Positions 1 through 13,700 of a stretch of DNA of 64,000 nt are shown piece by piece. Under the pieces are notes generated by a model. That model saw nothing but the letters and a program-made list of their open reading frames with translations, was not told the DNA's origin and did not search any database. The stretch is from Candidula unifasciata (taxonomy: Eukaryota; Mollusca; Gastropoda; Stylommatophora; Geomitridae), in NCBI GenBank assembly GCA_905116865.2, contig CAJHNH020008455.1, forward strand, positions 1,577,580 to 1,641,579, written 5' to 3'. How positions within the stretch are numbered: the first letter of the stretch is position 1; each line of letters starts with the position of its first letter. The position numbers and the translations under genes are program-made.

Positions 1-163
1 CATCTTCAGCAGCAAGCGAAGAGTTAAAATTCTGATGGTAACTGTCTGATTGTATATCCATCTCGCCTTTCCCCTCAGTCTTGACCATCAGCCAGATCCC
101 CTTGTAACTCCAGCCAGATCCCCTTGTAACTCCTCGCAGTGCCATTCTCTTCAGACCGTAATT
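1..163 (-). repeat. Fragment of an RNase H-bearing LINE 3' end (WECP family)
   Basis: Closely similar to 18595-18735 and to copies at 38.2, 51.2 and 52.7 kb. On the minus strand these copies encode the end of an RNase H and a short tail ending in an EHxWECPxC-like zinc-knuckle motif. This copy carries a local duplication of about 20 bp (the segment starting CCAGATCCCC appears twice near 90-135). It is cut by the window start. Confidence 0.6.
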
Positions 164-1420
164 AGCAAATAATTAGCACTAACAACCACCCAACTGCAAC
201 TTACTGCTTCAGTTTAATCTTATGTGTTTTAATCCTTTCACAGCCACCAAGGGCAGCGTAATCTCAAGGCATGGTGTCCGCCTCGAGTGCTAGAGGTTCC
301 GGTAAGGGCTGGAATGTTTTCACGTAGATTTTGACTTCTAGTAATTCCCCCGGTCTCTGGGCAGTAAGATAGGACGCCCGTGTGCATTGCTGCGCACGTA
401 AAAAAAATCCCTTGGCAGTTGGAAGCTGAAAAGAGTCGCTCAAAGGCGCTGCCCGAACAAAATTTTGAAAACAACCCAAAGTATTTCAGGATCCTCGCCA
501 GTGCTACAGAGCCTGTGCACTGTGCTAAGCTTCTTCAGACTCAGACGAGTTAAAAGAACGAAGCACAAGAACGGAGCACTTATGGGATACTACCCATGTG
601 ACATGATGATGATCCATTATTCAAACTTCAAACTTTAAACAGTCACCAGTTTACTCACATAGTGGTAGTGAAATAAATGTTTGTTTTTATCATTTATTTA
701 TTTAAAAAAAAAAAATTGTTTAAAGTACCTAGATATTACTTTTGCTAGCTTGAACGAACAGGTTTTTAAAAAGCTTTGGAAAGTGTAAATATAAATCAGC
801 AATTTTAAAAATCAGTAATTTTAATTATAAATCTAAAGCGGTTTTAAAAATTAGGTTTATTTGGTGACAACTGCTTGATAATACAAAATACTTCAGCTTT
901 CAAAGATACATTTTAAAATAAGTTTTACAACCATTTCTGTAACTATGAGAAGCCCACTCCTTAGAAAAATTCCTAAATAAATCCATCAAATCTGGCATCC
1001 CCAACTAGTCAAAAATCACCCACTTAAACCAACTAAATCCATCTACCCTACCAAATTTCATATTCATGGCCTCTTCAATTTATAACAGAGTTTTGTTCCG
1101 ACAAATAGTTCATAAGTCGTAAGGGTCCTATCTTGAATTTATATTTATCAACACAATTTAACTAAAATGTGTTTTTAAAATGTACATAAAACAAAAATGG
1201 AATATATGTACACATAATTATTGCACATAATGAGAAAAATATATACTCACTTCCAGGAACTTTTTGATCCTACTAATGCAATCTTTACTTACTATTGGTA
1301 CTTTTTTTTTTTTTTTTTGGTCGTTATGTGCTGAAGTTTGTCAGTCACATAGGTTTAAGTCAAGGAGAAGGTGTATTTACAAAATATGATAACACTAGCA
1401 GCCCCTTGTTTCAAAATGCT
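164..1420. other. Gene-free intronic stretch
   Basis: This is intron 3' of exon 16 in the direction of transcription. A GC-richer block at about 230-600 looks like transposon debris; its end (570-595) resembles the WECP LINE tail. The rest is very AT-rich with homopolymer runs. I searched the minus strand for the next DEPDC5 exon and saw none, so it should lie before position 1. Confidence 0.5.
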
Positions 1421-1580
1421 GTACTGGTCAGGCAATGTGGCATGTACTGGTCAGGCAATGTGGCATGTACTGGTAAGGCAATGTGGCATGTACTGGTCAG
1501 GCAATGTGGCATGTACTGGTCAGGCAATGTGGCATGTACTGGTAAGGCAATGTGGCATGTACTGGTAAGGCAATGTGGCA
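1421..1580. repeat. 23-bp minisatellite, about 7 copies
   Basis: The unit is about 23 bp (core ACTGGTCAGGCAATGTGGCA), with a C/A variant that alternates GGTCAGG and GGTAAGG. It lies about 70 bp downstream of exon 16 on the minus strand. The unit length is not a multiple of three, so the apparent ORFs across it have no coding meaning. Confidence 0.9.
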
Positions 1581-1647
1581 TGGGAAAGGGACAGGTGTGT
1601 ATAGCAGAAGCATCTAAGGAGTACTGAAGAAGCAGAACAAAACCTAC

Positions 1648-1728
1648 CGCTGTCATCAGGTTCTAAGGATTCCACTGGAAGCACACCAACTTCACACCAT
1701 TCGTTTTGAAACAAGCAGTTGTAATTGG
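1648..1728 (-). CDS. DEPDC5: DEPDC5 exon 16 (start of C-terminal domain)
   Basis: 81 nt. The acceptor AG is at 1729-1730 and the donor gtaggt at 1642-1647. It enters with a split codon (G|CC, Ala) and leaves with one base. It encodes a segment with [13 protein letters not shown], which aligns with the part of human DEPDC5 just after the DEP domain (FxxxWFEVAFV-like). The short length and weak polypyrimidine tract made it easy to miss; phase agreement with exon 15 and the motif together support it. Confidence 0.82.
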
Positions 1729-4700
1729 CTCCGGGTGTGTTCAGGTGAGTTGTAGAGTTAGTAATAGGTTCAGTTGACGGAGCTGAAATTAAATGCGCAG
1801 GCTGTTACCTATGCTGACTTTCAACTTTTGTAAACTAATTTTAAAAAATACACGGATGTCAAACTGTCTGCTTTTTTCGCTCACAGAAAATTCCAGTGGA
1901 AAGTTCTGGTTGTTTGTCCACATCGGTTTTACAATGTCTTTTTTGTATGCAGACTGCTGGTTCCTTGCCTCTCAGGCAGATGGACTCTAGTTAGCCCCTA
2001 ATTAGTCGACTTACAAATGCTGGTGGGCATTTTGTGTGCCCCCCCCCCACACTGGGGCCCTAGAACCCACACAGGGAAGAACCCACACAAGGAAATCACA
2101 TGGTTAAAAGTGATTTTAATTGTTTTTGAGTGCCTTACCAAAAAGGGGGGTGGCTGTGCCTGTGACCGTGTGTGTGCTTGTGTACGTGTGTGTGCTTGTG
2201 TACGTGTGTGTACGTGTGTGTGCTTGTGTACGTGTGTGTGTGAGAGAGAGATCCTGCTGCTCGTCGTTCTTAATCTCTCATTTACAAATCTTTCCAATAG
2301 TTCCAGTTTTCCTTTTCTCATGTGGTCAAACAAGACTGTCTCTAATGTCTGTGATAAGTTGCGACTCCCCATGTGGTCAAACAAGACTGTGTCTAATGTC
2401 TGTGATAAGTTGCGACTCCCCATGTGGTCAAACAAGACTGTCTCTAATGTCTGTGATAAGTTGTGACTCCCCATGTGGTCAAACAAGACTGTCTCTAATG
2501 TCTGTGATAAGTTGCAACTCTCCATGTGGTTGAACAAGACTGTCTCTAATGTCTGTGATAAGTTGCGACTCCCCATGTGGTTGAACAAGACTGTCTCTAA
2601 TGTCTGTGATAAGTTGCGACTCCCCATGTGGTCAAACAAGACTGTCTCTAATGTCTGTGATAAGTTGCGACTCCCCATGGCAGTTCTTGGTCACCATTTT
2701 TGGTTAGGGGAAAACAAAAAGAAACAGACCTACTACAAAACTGTCAGGGTTGTAAGTAAGCAAAGAAAAAGTAAAGATCCTTGTTTACACCTTAGGCACA
2801 TCAGGCATATGGGAAGAGCATCCCATATTTTTACTGACCAGTCAGCACTAGGTGGGTAATGTGGTCGGCATTACGCGGGCCGTCTTTACTTCCCCAGGAC
2901 AGCCATTTTGGTACCCATTTTAGGCTTGGACACCCCGTACCATGATAAAAACCCACAGCCAGCAGTGGGTTTCGACGGCAGTATGTTAGAATTATGAGTC
3001 GGACTTGCAACGCCTAAGCCACAGACACCACTTGTCAGAGTTGTGGGTGTAAAATTATAACTACTGTTCAATACCAAGCCAGAAACAGATTAAACAATTT
3101 TTGAGGTTCTGTACATCAACTACTCTGAAAGACTTTTAAAAGTAGAGAAATCCAGACTAAACACCCCAATTCTCTATAACCCACTCTCCCCTCCCTCCCC
3201 CCCCTTTCCAAATATCCCTGAGTTTTCCAAATAAATAATTGAAAGTACCAAAATATGTATGAGCAGGCTTACCTGGTTTGTTGACAAGCCTGTGAGGAAT
3301 GTAGTAGAGATAAAAACCAAAGATAAACTTGTGGCCAGGATTTCCAGAAGCATGCAGAACCAACTGCTCATCCATCAGACGCTGTAAAGTTGTGAAATAT
3401 AAAATGAAAAATACAGGCTCTCAAAATTGCTGCTAGGTGCTATGTTATGTTTTCACAATCAACGTCACTGCACATTGGACATTCCCATGCGTGCTCAGTC
3501 CTCTGATGCAGCAGCCACGCCAAAGTACTTCTACTAATTGTTCCCATAAGAAGCTGGTTATATTATCTCCTATTTTGGCCTTGAAGACGGCATTGATGTG
3601 CTTCACCATGCTTTACTCCCATGTCTTGCTTTCGTGTTAGTATCAGGGATTCCTCATTATCCACTAGCCCAGTCCGTACAACGTTGACGATATCAGCTCT
3701 CTCCGTGCTTCTTGACCCATGCCTTAGTGCAATGTTTGCCAGTCGGTCCGCTTGCTCATTTCCCTTTATGCCCGCAAGACCAGGTGTGTAGATCCAGGTG
3801 AGGGAGGTTAAGTGCGATTTTCGAATGGCTGCTGATACAGTAAGATATGCTAAATGTTGGAATTCAATGTGGTGAGGGGTGGGGGTGAGTAGAGGTTATG
3901 GAAGACATTAAATCAGGTTACAGCTGGTACTATTAGCATCTTAGCTTAAGATCAAAATATATAAAATGTTCAAAAGACCAGTCATTTTATATGGCTATGA
4001 AACTTGGGGCACAACTAAAAGAGATAAAGCCTTATAATAAATTTTAAAAAACATATTCAAGAGAATCTTTGGACCCATCAAAGATGCAAATAGCGGGGAA
4101 TAGAGAGAGAAACAGCAACGAAATTCATTATCTGTTTAAATCACGGCTGGGGCATAATGAAAATGTCAAAGGTAAAAACTACACACAATGGGAGCAGAAT
4201 GGTCGTAGACCATGAGGCAGATCAAGATGATGATGGAGAGAGAATATTCGGATAGACCTACAAACAATGTCACCAAATGGAAAGATAAGGCCAACAAGAG
4301 AGATTAATGGAGGCTAGCCATATCTGCTACATTTATTCTCAAGCCTCAGAATGCCAAAGATGATGAAGAAAGTAATTAGCCAGGTGTTTTTCAGACAGGC
4401 TTTGAGATGAATGGACTAAAGAACTTGGTACAGACCGGCTAGGTTAATGGGAAAAAGAGCAAGGGGGAAGCAAAGAGATAAAATACCATGGTACCTCAGA
4501 ATTTAAATGCTTCAAAATGCTAATAATTTTGAATCCGTACAAAATTCTTAAGTAAATTTTGTCTTGAAACTTGAACTCCACCTTTAAAACCAAATACCTG
4601 GTGGGTGTCACTAAGTGCAACCACACAGCACTGCTGACACTTCAGTCTATTACGCTGTGTTGAACACATTACATCTTTTAAATAGTATAGTGGGTAAAAA

Positions 4701-7700
4701 AAAGTATGCTGAAAAACAGAAAATCTGTTAGAGCAACAAGTACCATTAAAACAGATCTTAATCACTAAGTGCGAAGATGATATCCATGTACGTGAACTTG
4801 CTACTATATATGATTTTGTTGGACCATGTAATGGATGAATTTAGTTTCTATTATTTCATTGGAAAAAAACTGTCTTGGAACTCACAAGATTTGGAATTTG
4901 ATCAACATTTAGAAGATTATGCTTGAATTCAGAGGTAGTACTGTACCCGGATGGCTTGGGCATATAGATGGGATGAGACAAGAACACTGACTGGATCAAT
5001 GATTCTGGTGATCGTATGAGATGACAAAACATGATGGCTTATGCATATAAGCAAAGCACATGATGATGATGGTGGTGATATAAGTGACTAAGGACTGAAG
5101 AAGAAAATAGCACATTGAGAAGGCACACAAAAGAGGGAGGTGAAAGCAGAAATACAAGAATTTTCTTCTTCTGGGTTCATCCCAAGATGTCACTGCACTG
5201 CACTCATGGCTGCCATATTTGCGTCTTTCGGCCGACACATCCAACTTCTGCAGGCATTTGCTGATTGGTGGGTTAGCCTTCCCAGTTATACAATAATATA
5301 AATGTAAACAAAACAGCTGAAAGTTTTCCTGAGAAAATACGAGCAAATACAGTGCATGGAATGTGTGTATGTGAGTGAGATGCTGGATAGTGTGGGGGAA
5401 AAAACTAACAGTGAAAGAAAAGGAGACAGAAAGACATGATGCCAGTAACATAAACCTCACCTGCATAAGCTCCACGGCATGAAATGTCGATTCTATACCT
5501 GCCACATTCTGGCGGCACCAGACTACAGCCTCGTAAGAGATGAAAGTGTTCAGTGGCAAGCCTGCCTGGCTCTGGATCAGATTTAGCCCGGTTCTGTAAC
5601 CAGAGATAAAACTCAAAGAGACTGGGCCGGACTTGTAACATGAAATAACATAATAGTAAATGACATCTACTTCTATACTTGTCATTATTGGTCTCTCCCT
5701 GGCAGAGCTGGACTTTTTTCAAAAATGACCGACTCCCAGGTCAATCCAGCCTTGAGTGGGTACCGGGTGCAGTCCCGGGAAGTAAAGGTGGCTGGCATGA
5801 TGCTGACCATATCATCCATCTTGTGCCAATTTGTCTATAAAAATATGTCTAGCCCTATATGCCTAAAGGTGTGGAAAAGGGAACTTTACTTACTATGACT
5901 ACTACTTAATGTTCACCGGCTGTAAATCTGGTCGAAAGTTCTGGTTGTTTGTCCACTTTTGGACTTAAGTCTTGCTTGTTCCAGAACCTGAGTTTTGCCT
6001 AGATACCCATTTCACAAATATGACTTACTTGTACTCACACTTGGTTCCTCTCTTCTCGGGCAGATGCTCTCAGACTTTAAAGGAAACATCCCTAATTACT
6101 TGACTTTTAATACAGATACTATATTGGACTAGCAACTGACTAATTTTTTTCAATTTCAATAATATGAAAAATACTGACTACATGCTACTCAAACACTACC
6201 TAAACCCATCTAGACATGCTTCTCTTCAGTATTAACTCAATCAGTTCCATGTAGTTGTGTAGTCATTATGTCAATATTGTCTATCATAAACTTTGTGGAC
6301 CTTTGAGCAATTATTTGTTAGTCCTATGGAACTGTAAATTATATCTTTGGGAAAGAAACAAATTACACTGACATCTGAGAAAGAATGTGTTTACATCACT
6401 ACAAAATGGGTAACCGTTTTGTGGTGCCCCAATAGAACTACTATATGGTCGTACGGTTGAACAAGGCTACCAGGAATTGTTGCTGTTCAATTCTCATGCT
6501 TGACATGGCAATCCTTCAGAATCCAAATTAGGACAAGGTGAAATTTAAAAAACAAAAAATAACAAAAAACAAATTTGCACAATACAGAGAGTAACCATTG
6601 AACTTGTGAGTTCCCTGGTACTGACAGAGTTGTTAGAAAGAAAAAAAATGTCTCACTCGTGTACTTTTATTTAAATTTCTCACAAACTGGCTCTTCAACA
6701 CCGATTGAAGTATACTCACACAGGATCCACCATAGCTTCTGCCAACTTCAGAGCTGGAGAGGTCACACTGAGCTTTTCCTCTTTTTCTGGTTTTCTGTAA
6801 AATTAAATGCAAACATGAAAATGTTTATGAGAATATGTATTTTTCAATGCAATACCCGATTCTAGAAAAGAGGTAAGGAAACGATGCTGGCACTGAACAT
6901 GAGGCACTGAAACAATTTGAAAGCTCCACTGCCGGGAAGGCTAAAATGACTGGTGAATTAGATCCGCCAATTCAGGAATGGAGCAATTATGGGGCAGTCC
7001 ACAGCTGAAACCCTGCCGCCTAATAGGCCCTTTATTTGTAACAATGGATAGGCATAGCTGAGAATAAGATCATTGGAACAATGCAGACAGACGTAGTGAC
7101 TTCAGATATGTATGTCCACATGTCACTGCTCAGGTTAACAAGAAGAAGAAGAATTTACCCTTCATTTCTAACTTTATAACAAGGTATTGACAATGAGAAC
7201 AGTGCTGACAGAATTATTGACTTTAGGTACAGGTCAATATTCAGGCAGACAAAGCAATTCCATACAATAATATAAGGGACTCACCCATCATATTCCAACT
7301 TCCGGGGTGATTCTCCTCCTGATCCAGAGGAGTTAGTGCCTGTATTAGTTGAAGACACGGCTGCAGCAGCAGCAGCAGATGGAGCTGTGGCAGCAGGGTC
7401 ACCTTTGGATTTCCGCTGTGTGACCCTCTTGATTTTGTTCATTGTCTCCAGAAACTTAATAAAACCAGTGGTCAGTTCAGTCAACTGGGCAGGTGTTCTT
7501 TCCTCATAAATATCACACCTGTGACCCAACAAAAAGGGGCTGAATGTAGTCAAGCAAGTATCACAAAATTAATCCACTGAACTACAACTAAGAGGCTTAA
7601 GAAAGGTGGGGGGGGGGGAGGGGAAAATGGGGGGGGGGGGGGAGGGGAGAACAATACACAATCGGACATTTCAGTAGTAGCCTTTGTTAACAAAAGCGGC

Positions 7701-10700
7701 AACAACAAAGGGAAGAGTATCTTGGTTTCCAAGGAGGTATGTGAAGATGGGCACAGGATATAAGATACCTTGGGTTGGAAGACACATAAGCTGGGAGAGC
7801 TGCTGAGGGACCAAGATACTTTCAGGCAGGCTGTGATGACTGACGTTCCGCTGCACGATGTTATGCTGCGAGATGTTAAGCTGCATGATGTTCCGCTGCG
7901 CAATGTTCCGCTGCACAATGTTCCGATGCGCAATGTTCCGCTGCGCGGTGTTCCGCTGCGCGGTGTTCCGCTGCGCGGTGTTCCGCTGCATGAAGTTCCG
8001 CTACATGAAGTTCCGCTACATGAAGTTCCGCTACATGAAGTTCCGCTACATGAAGTTCTGCTACATGATGTTCTGCTACATGATGTTCTGCTACATGATG
8101 TTCTGCTACATGATGTTCTGCTACATGATGTTCTGCTACATGATGTTCTGCTATATGATGTTCTGCTACATGATGTTCTGCTACATGATGTTCTGCTACA
8201 TGAAGTTCTGCTACATGAAGTTCTGCTACATGATGTTCTGCTACATGATGTTCTGCTACATGATGTTCTGCTACATGATGTTCTGCTACATGATGTTCTG
8301 CTACATGATGTTCTGCTACATGATGTTCTGCTACATGATGTTCTGCTACATGAAGTTCTGCTACATGAAGTTCTGCTACATGAAGTTCTGCTACATGAAG
8401 TTCTGCTACATGAAGTTCTGCTACATGAAGTTCTGCTACATGAAGTTCTGCTACATGAAGTTCTGCTACATGAAGTTCTGCTACATGAAGTTCTGCTACA
8501 TGAAGTTCTGCTACATGAAGTTCTGCTACATGAAGTTCTGCTACATGAAGTTCTGCTACATGAAGTTCTGCTACATGAAGTTCTGCTACATGAAGTTCTG
8601 CTACATAAAGTTCTGCTACATGAAGTTCTGCTACATGAAGTTCTGCTACATGAAGTTCTGCTACATGAAGTTCTGCTACATGAAGTTCTGCTACATGAAG
8701 TTCTGCTACATGATGTTTTGCTACATGATGACAACTATACTATAAAAACATTTGTTCACAAGATCCATAAATAACCAATGAGACACCCATAAAAATACCA
8801 CAGATAAGAATTACCTTGTGGTTTCCTTGTCAATAATTTTCTTAGTTGCTGGGTTGTTGAGTGGAAGTAGGAAGAACCTTGATCGCCAGTATTTCAAAGC
8901 CTGCAAACAAGCACACAAATCAATTCTGCTAGTTCTTTTTTGTGTCATTTTTTTTTAATTGTCTTTTTTATTTTGTTTTTATTTCAATTATTTAAAATTG
9001 TACTGCAGATACTGGAACACATTTGCAAAGGATCTAACAAGGTAACGTATACGCTCTTGCAAGCAGACAATTTTATGTCTTAAAAGTGCACACATTTCAT
9101 CGATTTCTGTGAACTTTAAGTAACAAATTAGAAACTACATTTTAAAAAGATTCATTCCAGATATTTAATATTTTTTCAGAAAATGTATTTTCCCACGCAC
9201 AAAGGCGTTAGATGTATAAAGTACACTCCATAAATTTTCGGATACTCAAAACATAAATTTAATGGGAAGTTAGTGTCTGTGGCTTGAGCATTACGAATGC
9301 ACTTTAATTCCAGTGTGATCACATCTGTTAGTAGATATAGCAATGGATCGTTTTGTTTCGTTTATTTTGCTATACATTTTCGTCGGTAACTATAGACGCG
9401 ATTGCGACCCGAAAATTTGAAAACCAATTGTGTGTTATTCAGAAATTATTTTTCTGTGCTCTTTACGTGAAAGATAAAATCGGAAAAGTTATTAGGAGTT
9501 ATTGGAGAGATGCCAGGCTTTGACCTGAGATGGTTTTGACGCGTATAAATGAATTTTCTTTGGCAGCACGCAGTGAATTAACGGTAAGTAATTTCGTAAA
9601 TATCTTTTTAATTAGCCAGATTAACGCAATGTGTGGTGTATTTTTGAATTCTGCGTTAATTTTTATATAAGTGTGGGAAATTTCACAATGATTGGCAATA
9701 CAGCACATGTTTAAAAAAAATTGTTTAGTAGCATCACTGTTTTCGCTTTAAATCCAATGACATTAAGTAATTTCGTAAATATCTTCTTAATTAGACAGAT
9801 TACCGCAATGTGTGATGTATTTTTGAATTCTGCGTTAATTTTTATATAAATGTGGGAAATTTCACAAAGTTTGGCAATACAACACATGTTTAAAACAAAT
9901 TGTTTAGTGGCATCACTGCTTTCGCTTCAAATCCAATGACGTTAAGTAATTTCGTAAATATCTTCTTAATTAGCCAGATTACCGCAATGTGTGATGTATT
10001 TTTGAATTCTGCGTTAATTTTTATATAAATGTGGGAAATTTCACAAAGTTTGGCAATACAACACATGTTTAAAACAAATTGTTTAGTGGCATCACTGCTT
10101 TCGCTTCAAATCCAATGACGTTAAGTAATTTCGTAAATATCTTCTTAATTAGCCAGATTACCGCAATGTGTGATGTATTTTTGAATTCTGCGTTAATTTT
10201 TATATAAGTGTGGGAAATTTCACAAAGATTGGCAATACAGCACATGTTTAAAAAAATTGTTTAGTGGCATCACTGTTTTCGCTTCAAATCCAATATGTTT
10301 GCACTAGGAGACCGTTTTTGCCGCTTTATAATTAACTTAAAATAATTATTAAATTACCTAACGTTATTTTAATCATTTTTTTTAAAAATCCACAACCATT
10401 GTAGCATTTGTTCATGCATCTGTCATTATTTAGAGCCCTTCGTATTCTCTGTTGGAGATATTTTTGCCTGATCACCCCCTCTTCTTCTTTTGTCAAAATC
10501 TGCTTGTGCCGCTAGGCGTCGCAGTCTATCAGATGATCGGCAACCGAGCCAGGGCGCGCTCAGTCGCTTCATATGCCGTGATCTTATGAAGTCTCAAGTT
10601 GTCCGTGACTCCTTCAATCCATCTTCTTCTTGGTCTTCCCCTGCCTCTTGTTGTTTCGATTTTCATGTTGTATGCTCTTGATGCTGGCATCGTTGGTTCC

Positions 10701-13700
10701 ATTCTCATTAGGTGACCAAACCATTTCATTCTTTGCTTCTCAATAAATTTAACGATGGGTATGGTTCCAATAGTTCTTGTAATCACATCGTTTCTCACTC
10801 GATCTCTTCTGGTTTTATTCGCAGCCATTCTCAAACATCTCATTTCACAGGTGGTTAGTCTTCTCTCATGTTCTTTTGTTAATGTCCAAGTCTGACATTG
10901 ATAACCTAATGTCGGTATAAAGATTGTATTTATAATTTGTCTTTTTATCTCAGCTGGGACAGCAGGGTGTTTTAAAATTGGGGCAAGCTGGTATGCGACA
11001 TTGTTGGCTTGTTGGATTCTTGCTTCAATCTCTCTGTCTATTTTCTGATCACAACAATATACGAGATTAGAAAATCCATCAAACGTAACTGATCACCCCC
11101 AAATCCCAATAATTAATTTAGGCCATCATTGGTAAGATGATTCTTTGGTGATGATTCTTTGGTAATTAACTTAGGATGCTTAGTAAATTGACAATGTTAT
11201 GTGAGTTACTTTTTAAACATCCACAAACATTGTACCATTTTTTCATGTGTTTGTCATTATTTAGAGTTTACAGAATTTTATGTTGGTTGGAGATATTTTT
11301 ACCTGCCCATATCTTGATCACGAATTTCACAAATTCTGGCACTAAATTCAACATTTTTGTGTGTGTGTGGATGTCGTACGAGTTAATTAATTGGGAGCAT
11401 CTTTCGAAGTCAGAGTGCACCTGTCTGAGAGTTACAGAACCAACAGTCTGCATGCAAATGAGTCTTAACTGTAAAATGGATGCGCAGGCAACAATCAGGT
11501 TCTGTCAACAGACTAGGGTCCAGAAGTGGACAAACAGCCAGAACTTTCCCCTGGGGTTTCCAGCCAGTGAACGTGAAGAAGAAGAAGATTATATATGCAG
11601 TATACACACAATAGGTCATACCATTAAAAAAAAACTTTTACAGTTTGTGTTCAAAATGAGATGTTTTTAGTCATGACAGTTTTCACATTTGCACCTTTTT
11701 ATGTTTTATGTATCATCTGTAACGTTCTACATTGTTTACAACTTAAGTATTCTCATGAATAGTATGGAGTTGAATGCAATTTTTACCAAAGACATTATTT
11801 TGCTTCACTGCATGCTGTTAAAAGTAGTGCAATAATAATGCTTAACATTTGAAATATGTAACACTGTACAGTCACATTATTTATTACACATGAAAACTGC
11901 TTTAAAATTCTAAGTGCTATGAGTCTGTCATGTTTATTTCTAACATTTCCTTAATCTATTCGGAGGCCTTCAAACCTTGCATGCAGGCACTGAAGAGCTT
12001 GGTAGACAGACCAGAGGGCTTACTGGACACATAACTTGATGCATTTGGAAATGAGATGATGGACGTGCAGCCTGAACTAAGAGACATGGAGGTGGCCACC
12101 TCGGATGAGTTTGTGGAGACAGTAAAATGTTTATTGCATGAATTTATTATTGTTCTTGAAAGACAGTTGAAATATTATTTTGATGGGACCATCCCTACTG
12201 AGTCACCAGAGTTTATAGAACTAACAGCTTCAGCTCCTACTCATAATATGCATGCTGAGAGGACTCTGGGCATGATGGATGCCTTGAGAAGAGCCCGGCA
12301 TGCTAACCTTTGCTTCAGTGAAGCCAAGACAAAGGCTACCAACAATCACACATTAGTCTGATTAGATTCCCTTTCAAATAATCAGCTGCAGCAATTTGTT
12401 GATTCTGCTTTGAAACAGGCAATGAGGGTTAGACAGCTAACATGTGGAAAGAGCAAGCAATGAGAGGGTGGCTTTACATAAAAATTATAAATCTTGCAGA
12501 GATGCTTATGAGAAGGAGCTGAAGGCTGCAGTAGCTCAGATAGGGCTAGTTCCTGCACTGCTACAGTTGAACATCTTTAATGATTTAGATAGTAAGTCCA
12601 CAATTCATTTAGAGAGGTTTTTAACTGATAATGCAAGTTTATCAAATGTAATACTGCGACATGTTTGGCATCAAGAGGGCCAGGACTGTGTTTACTTTGA
12701 GATGGTTAGGAATGTGGGAACCACACAAACAAAAGATAAATGTAAGAAAGTTATTGATTTGTGGTACTGGAGAGAACATGATGAGCCATCAAGTGACTTT
12801 TGTAGTATGAATGTTAAACAGTTTTTAGTCGACTTCGCACTGGGGGATTTATCATTTTTGTAAAATAGTATGTACTTGTGGTCAGTGTTTCCATCGTCCA
12901 TTAGTATGTCTTACATGAATAAGAAGATTATTATTATTGGTTTTGATTTATAATAAAAGAGCTGTTGAGCTCACACTGTCTCACGGGCTGGTGGTATTAT
13001 ATGGAAAAGGCATTTCAAAAGTGAGCTTAGTTGCTTTACTGGCAGGTTTAACAAATACTGAAGGTACACCTAATTTTGATATATGGTGTCATTTGTTTTG
13101 TGCTGCAACACATCAAATGGTTTTGAGTGTTTATTAATGTATCAGTGAGTTAGCTTATTGTATATTGTATTGGTAACTTTATTTTAAATTCATTTTTAGT
13201 GTGTGACTTTTTCCTGTTATTCTCTGGGTCACTGCCTCTTTTCATTTTTTTACATGTCTCTGTCTTTCGACTTGTTGCTATCCCCACTGTATGTCCTCTC
13301 CTGTGGTATTCCCTGGCTCTGCTGTCTCATGCATTAAATTTGCTCAGATCCCATATAATTTTAAGCTGTCTCTGTGTGATTTTCTATTCACTAAATACAG
13401 TCCTCTGTGTGTCGACTGGTCATGATGCATACCAGTGTAAATGTTTTGCTCTTGGATGCTGATCAAACATGGATACTACAATAATTTTTTTATTTTTGTT
13501 TATTACACAATAGCAGTTGTTTTCCAGAGAAGCTGTGGCGAATGTATAATCACATTAAAATCCCACTGTATATCAATCATCCATGCTGTCTCTGTTATTA
13601 GTGTATGCCTAGACTGTTGTCTTATGTACTCCTACACAACAAGAGAGAAGCAGTGATATGTATATGAAAACAACACTGTATAACAATGATCCTTGTACTA

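Noticed and set aside
1998..2859. Repetitive ORFs of 128-226 codons around 2.0-2.9 kb
   Set aside because: 51-bp array plus neighbouring TG repeat and SINE sequence.
5405..5722. The 105- and 229-codon minus ORFs taken as whole genes
   Set aside because: Only 5461-5593 is coding (exon 14); the rest is intron read-through across the splice sites.
7550..8774. Long ORFs of 295-394 codons on both strands (SCSRT, FCYMK and LLHEV repeats)
   Set aside because: They are the 15-bp minisatellite read in its open frames; no splice sites or start context link them to a gene.
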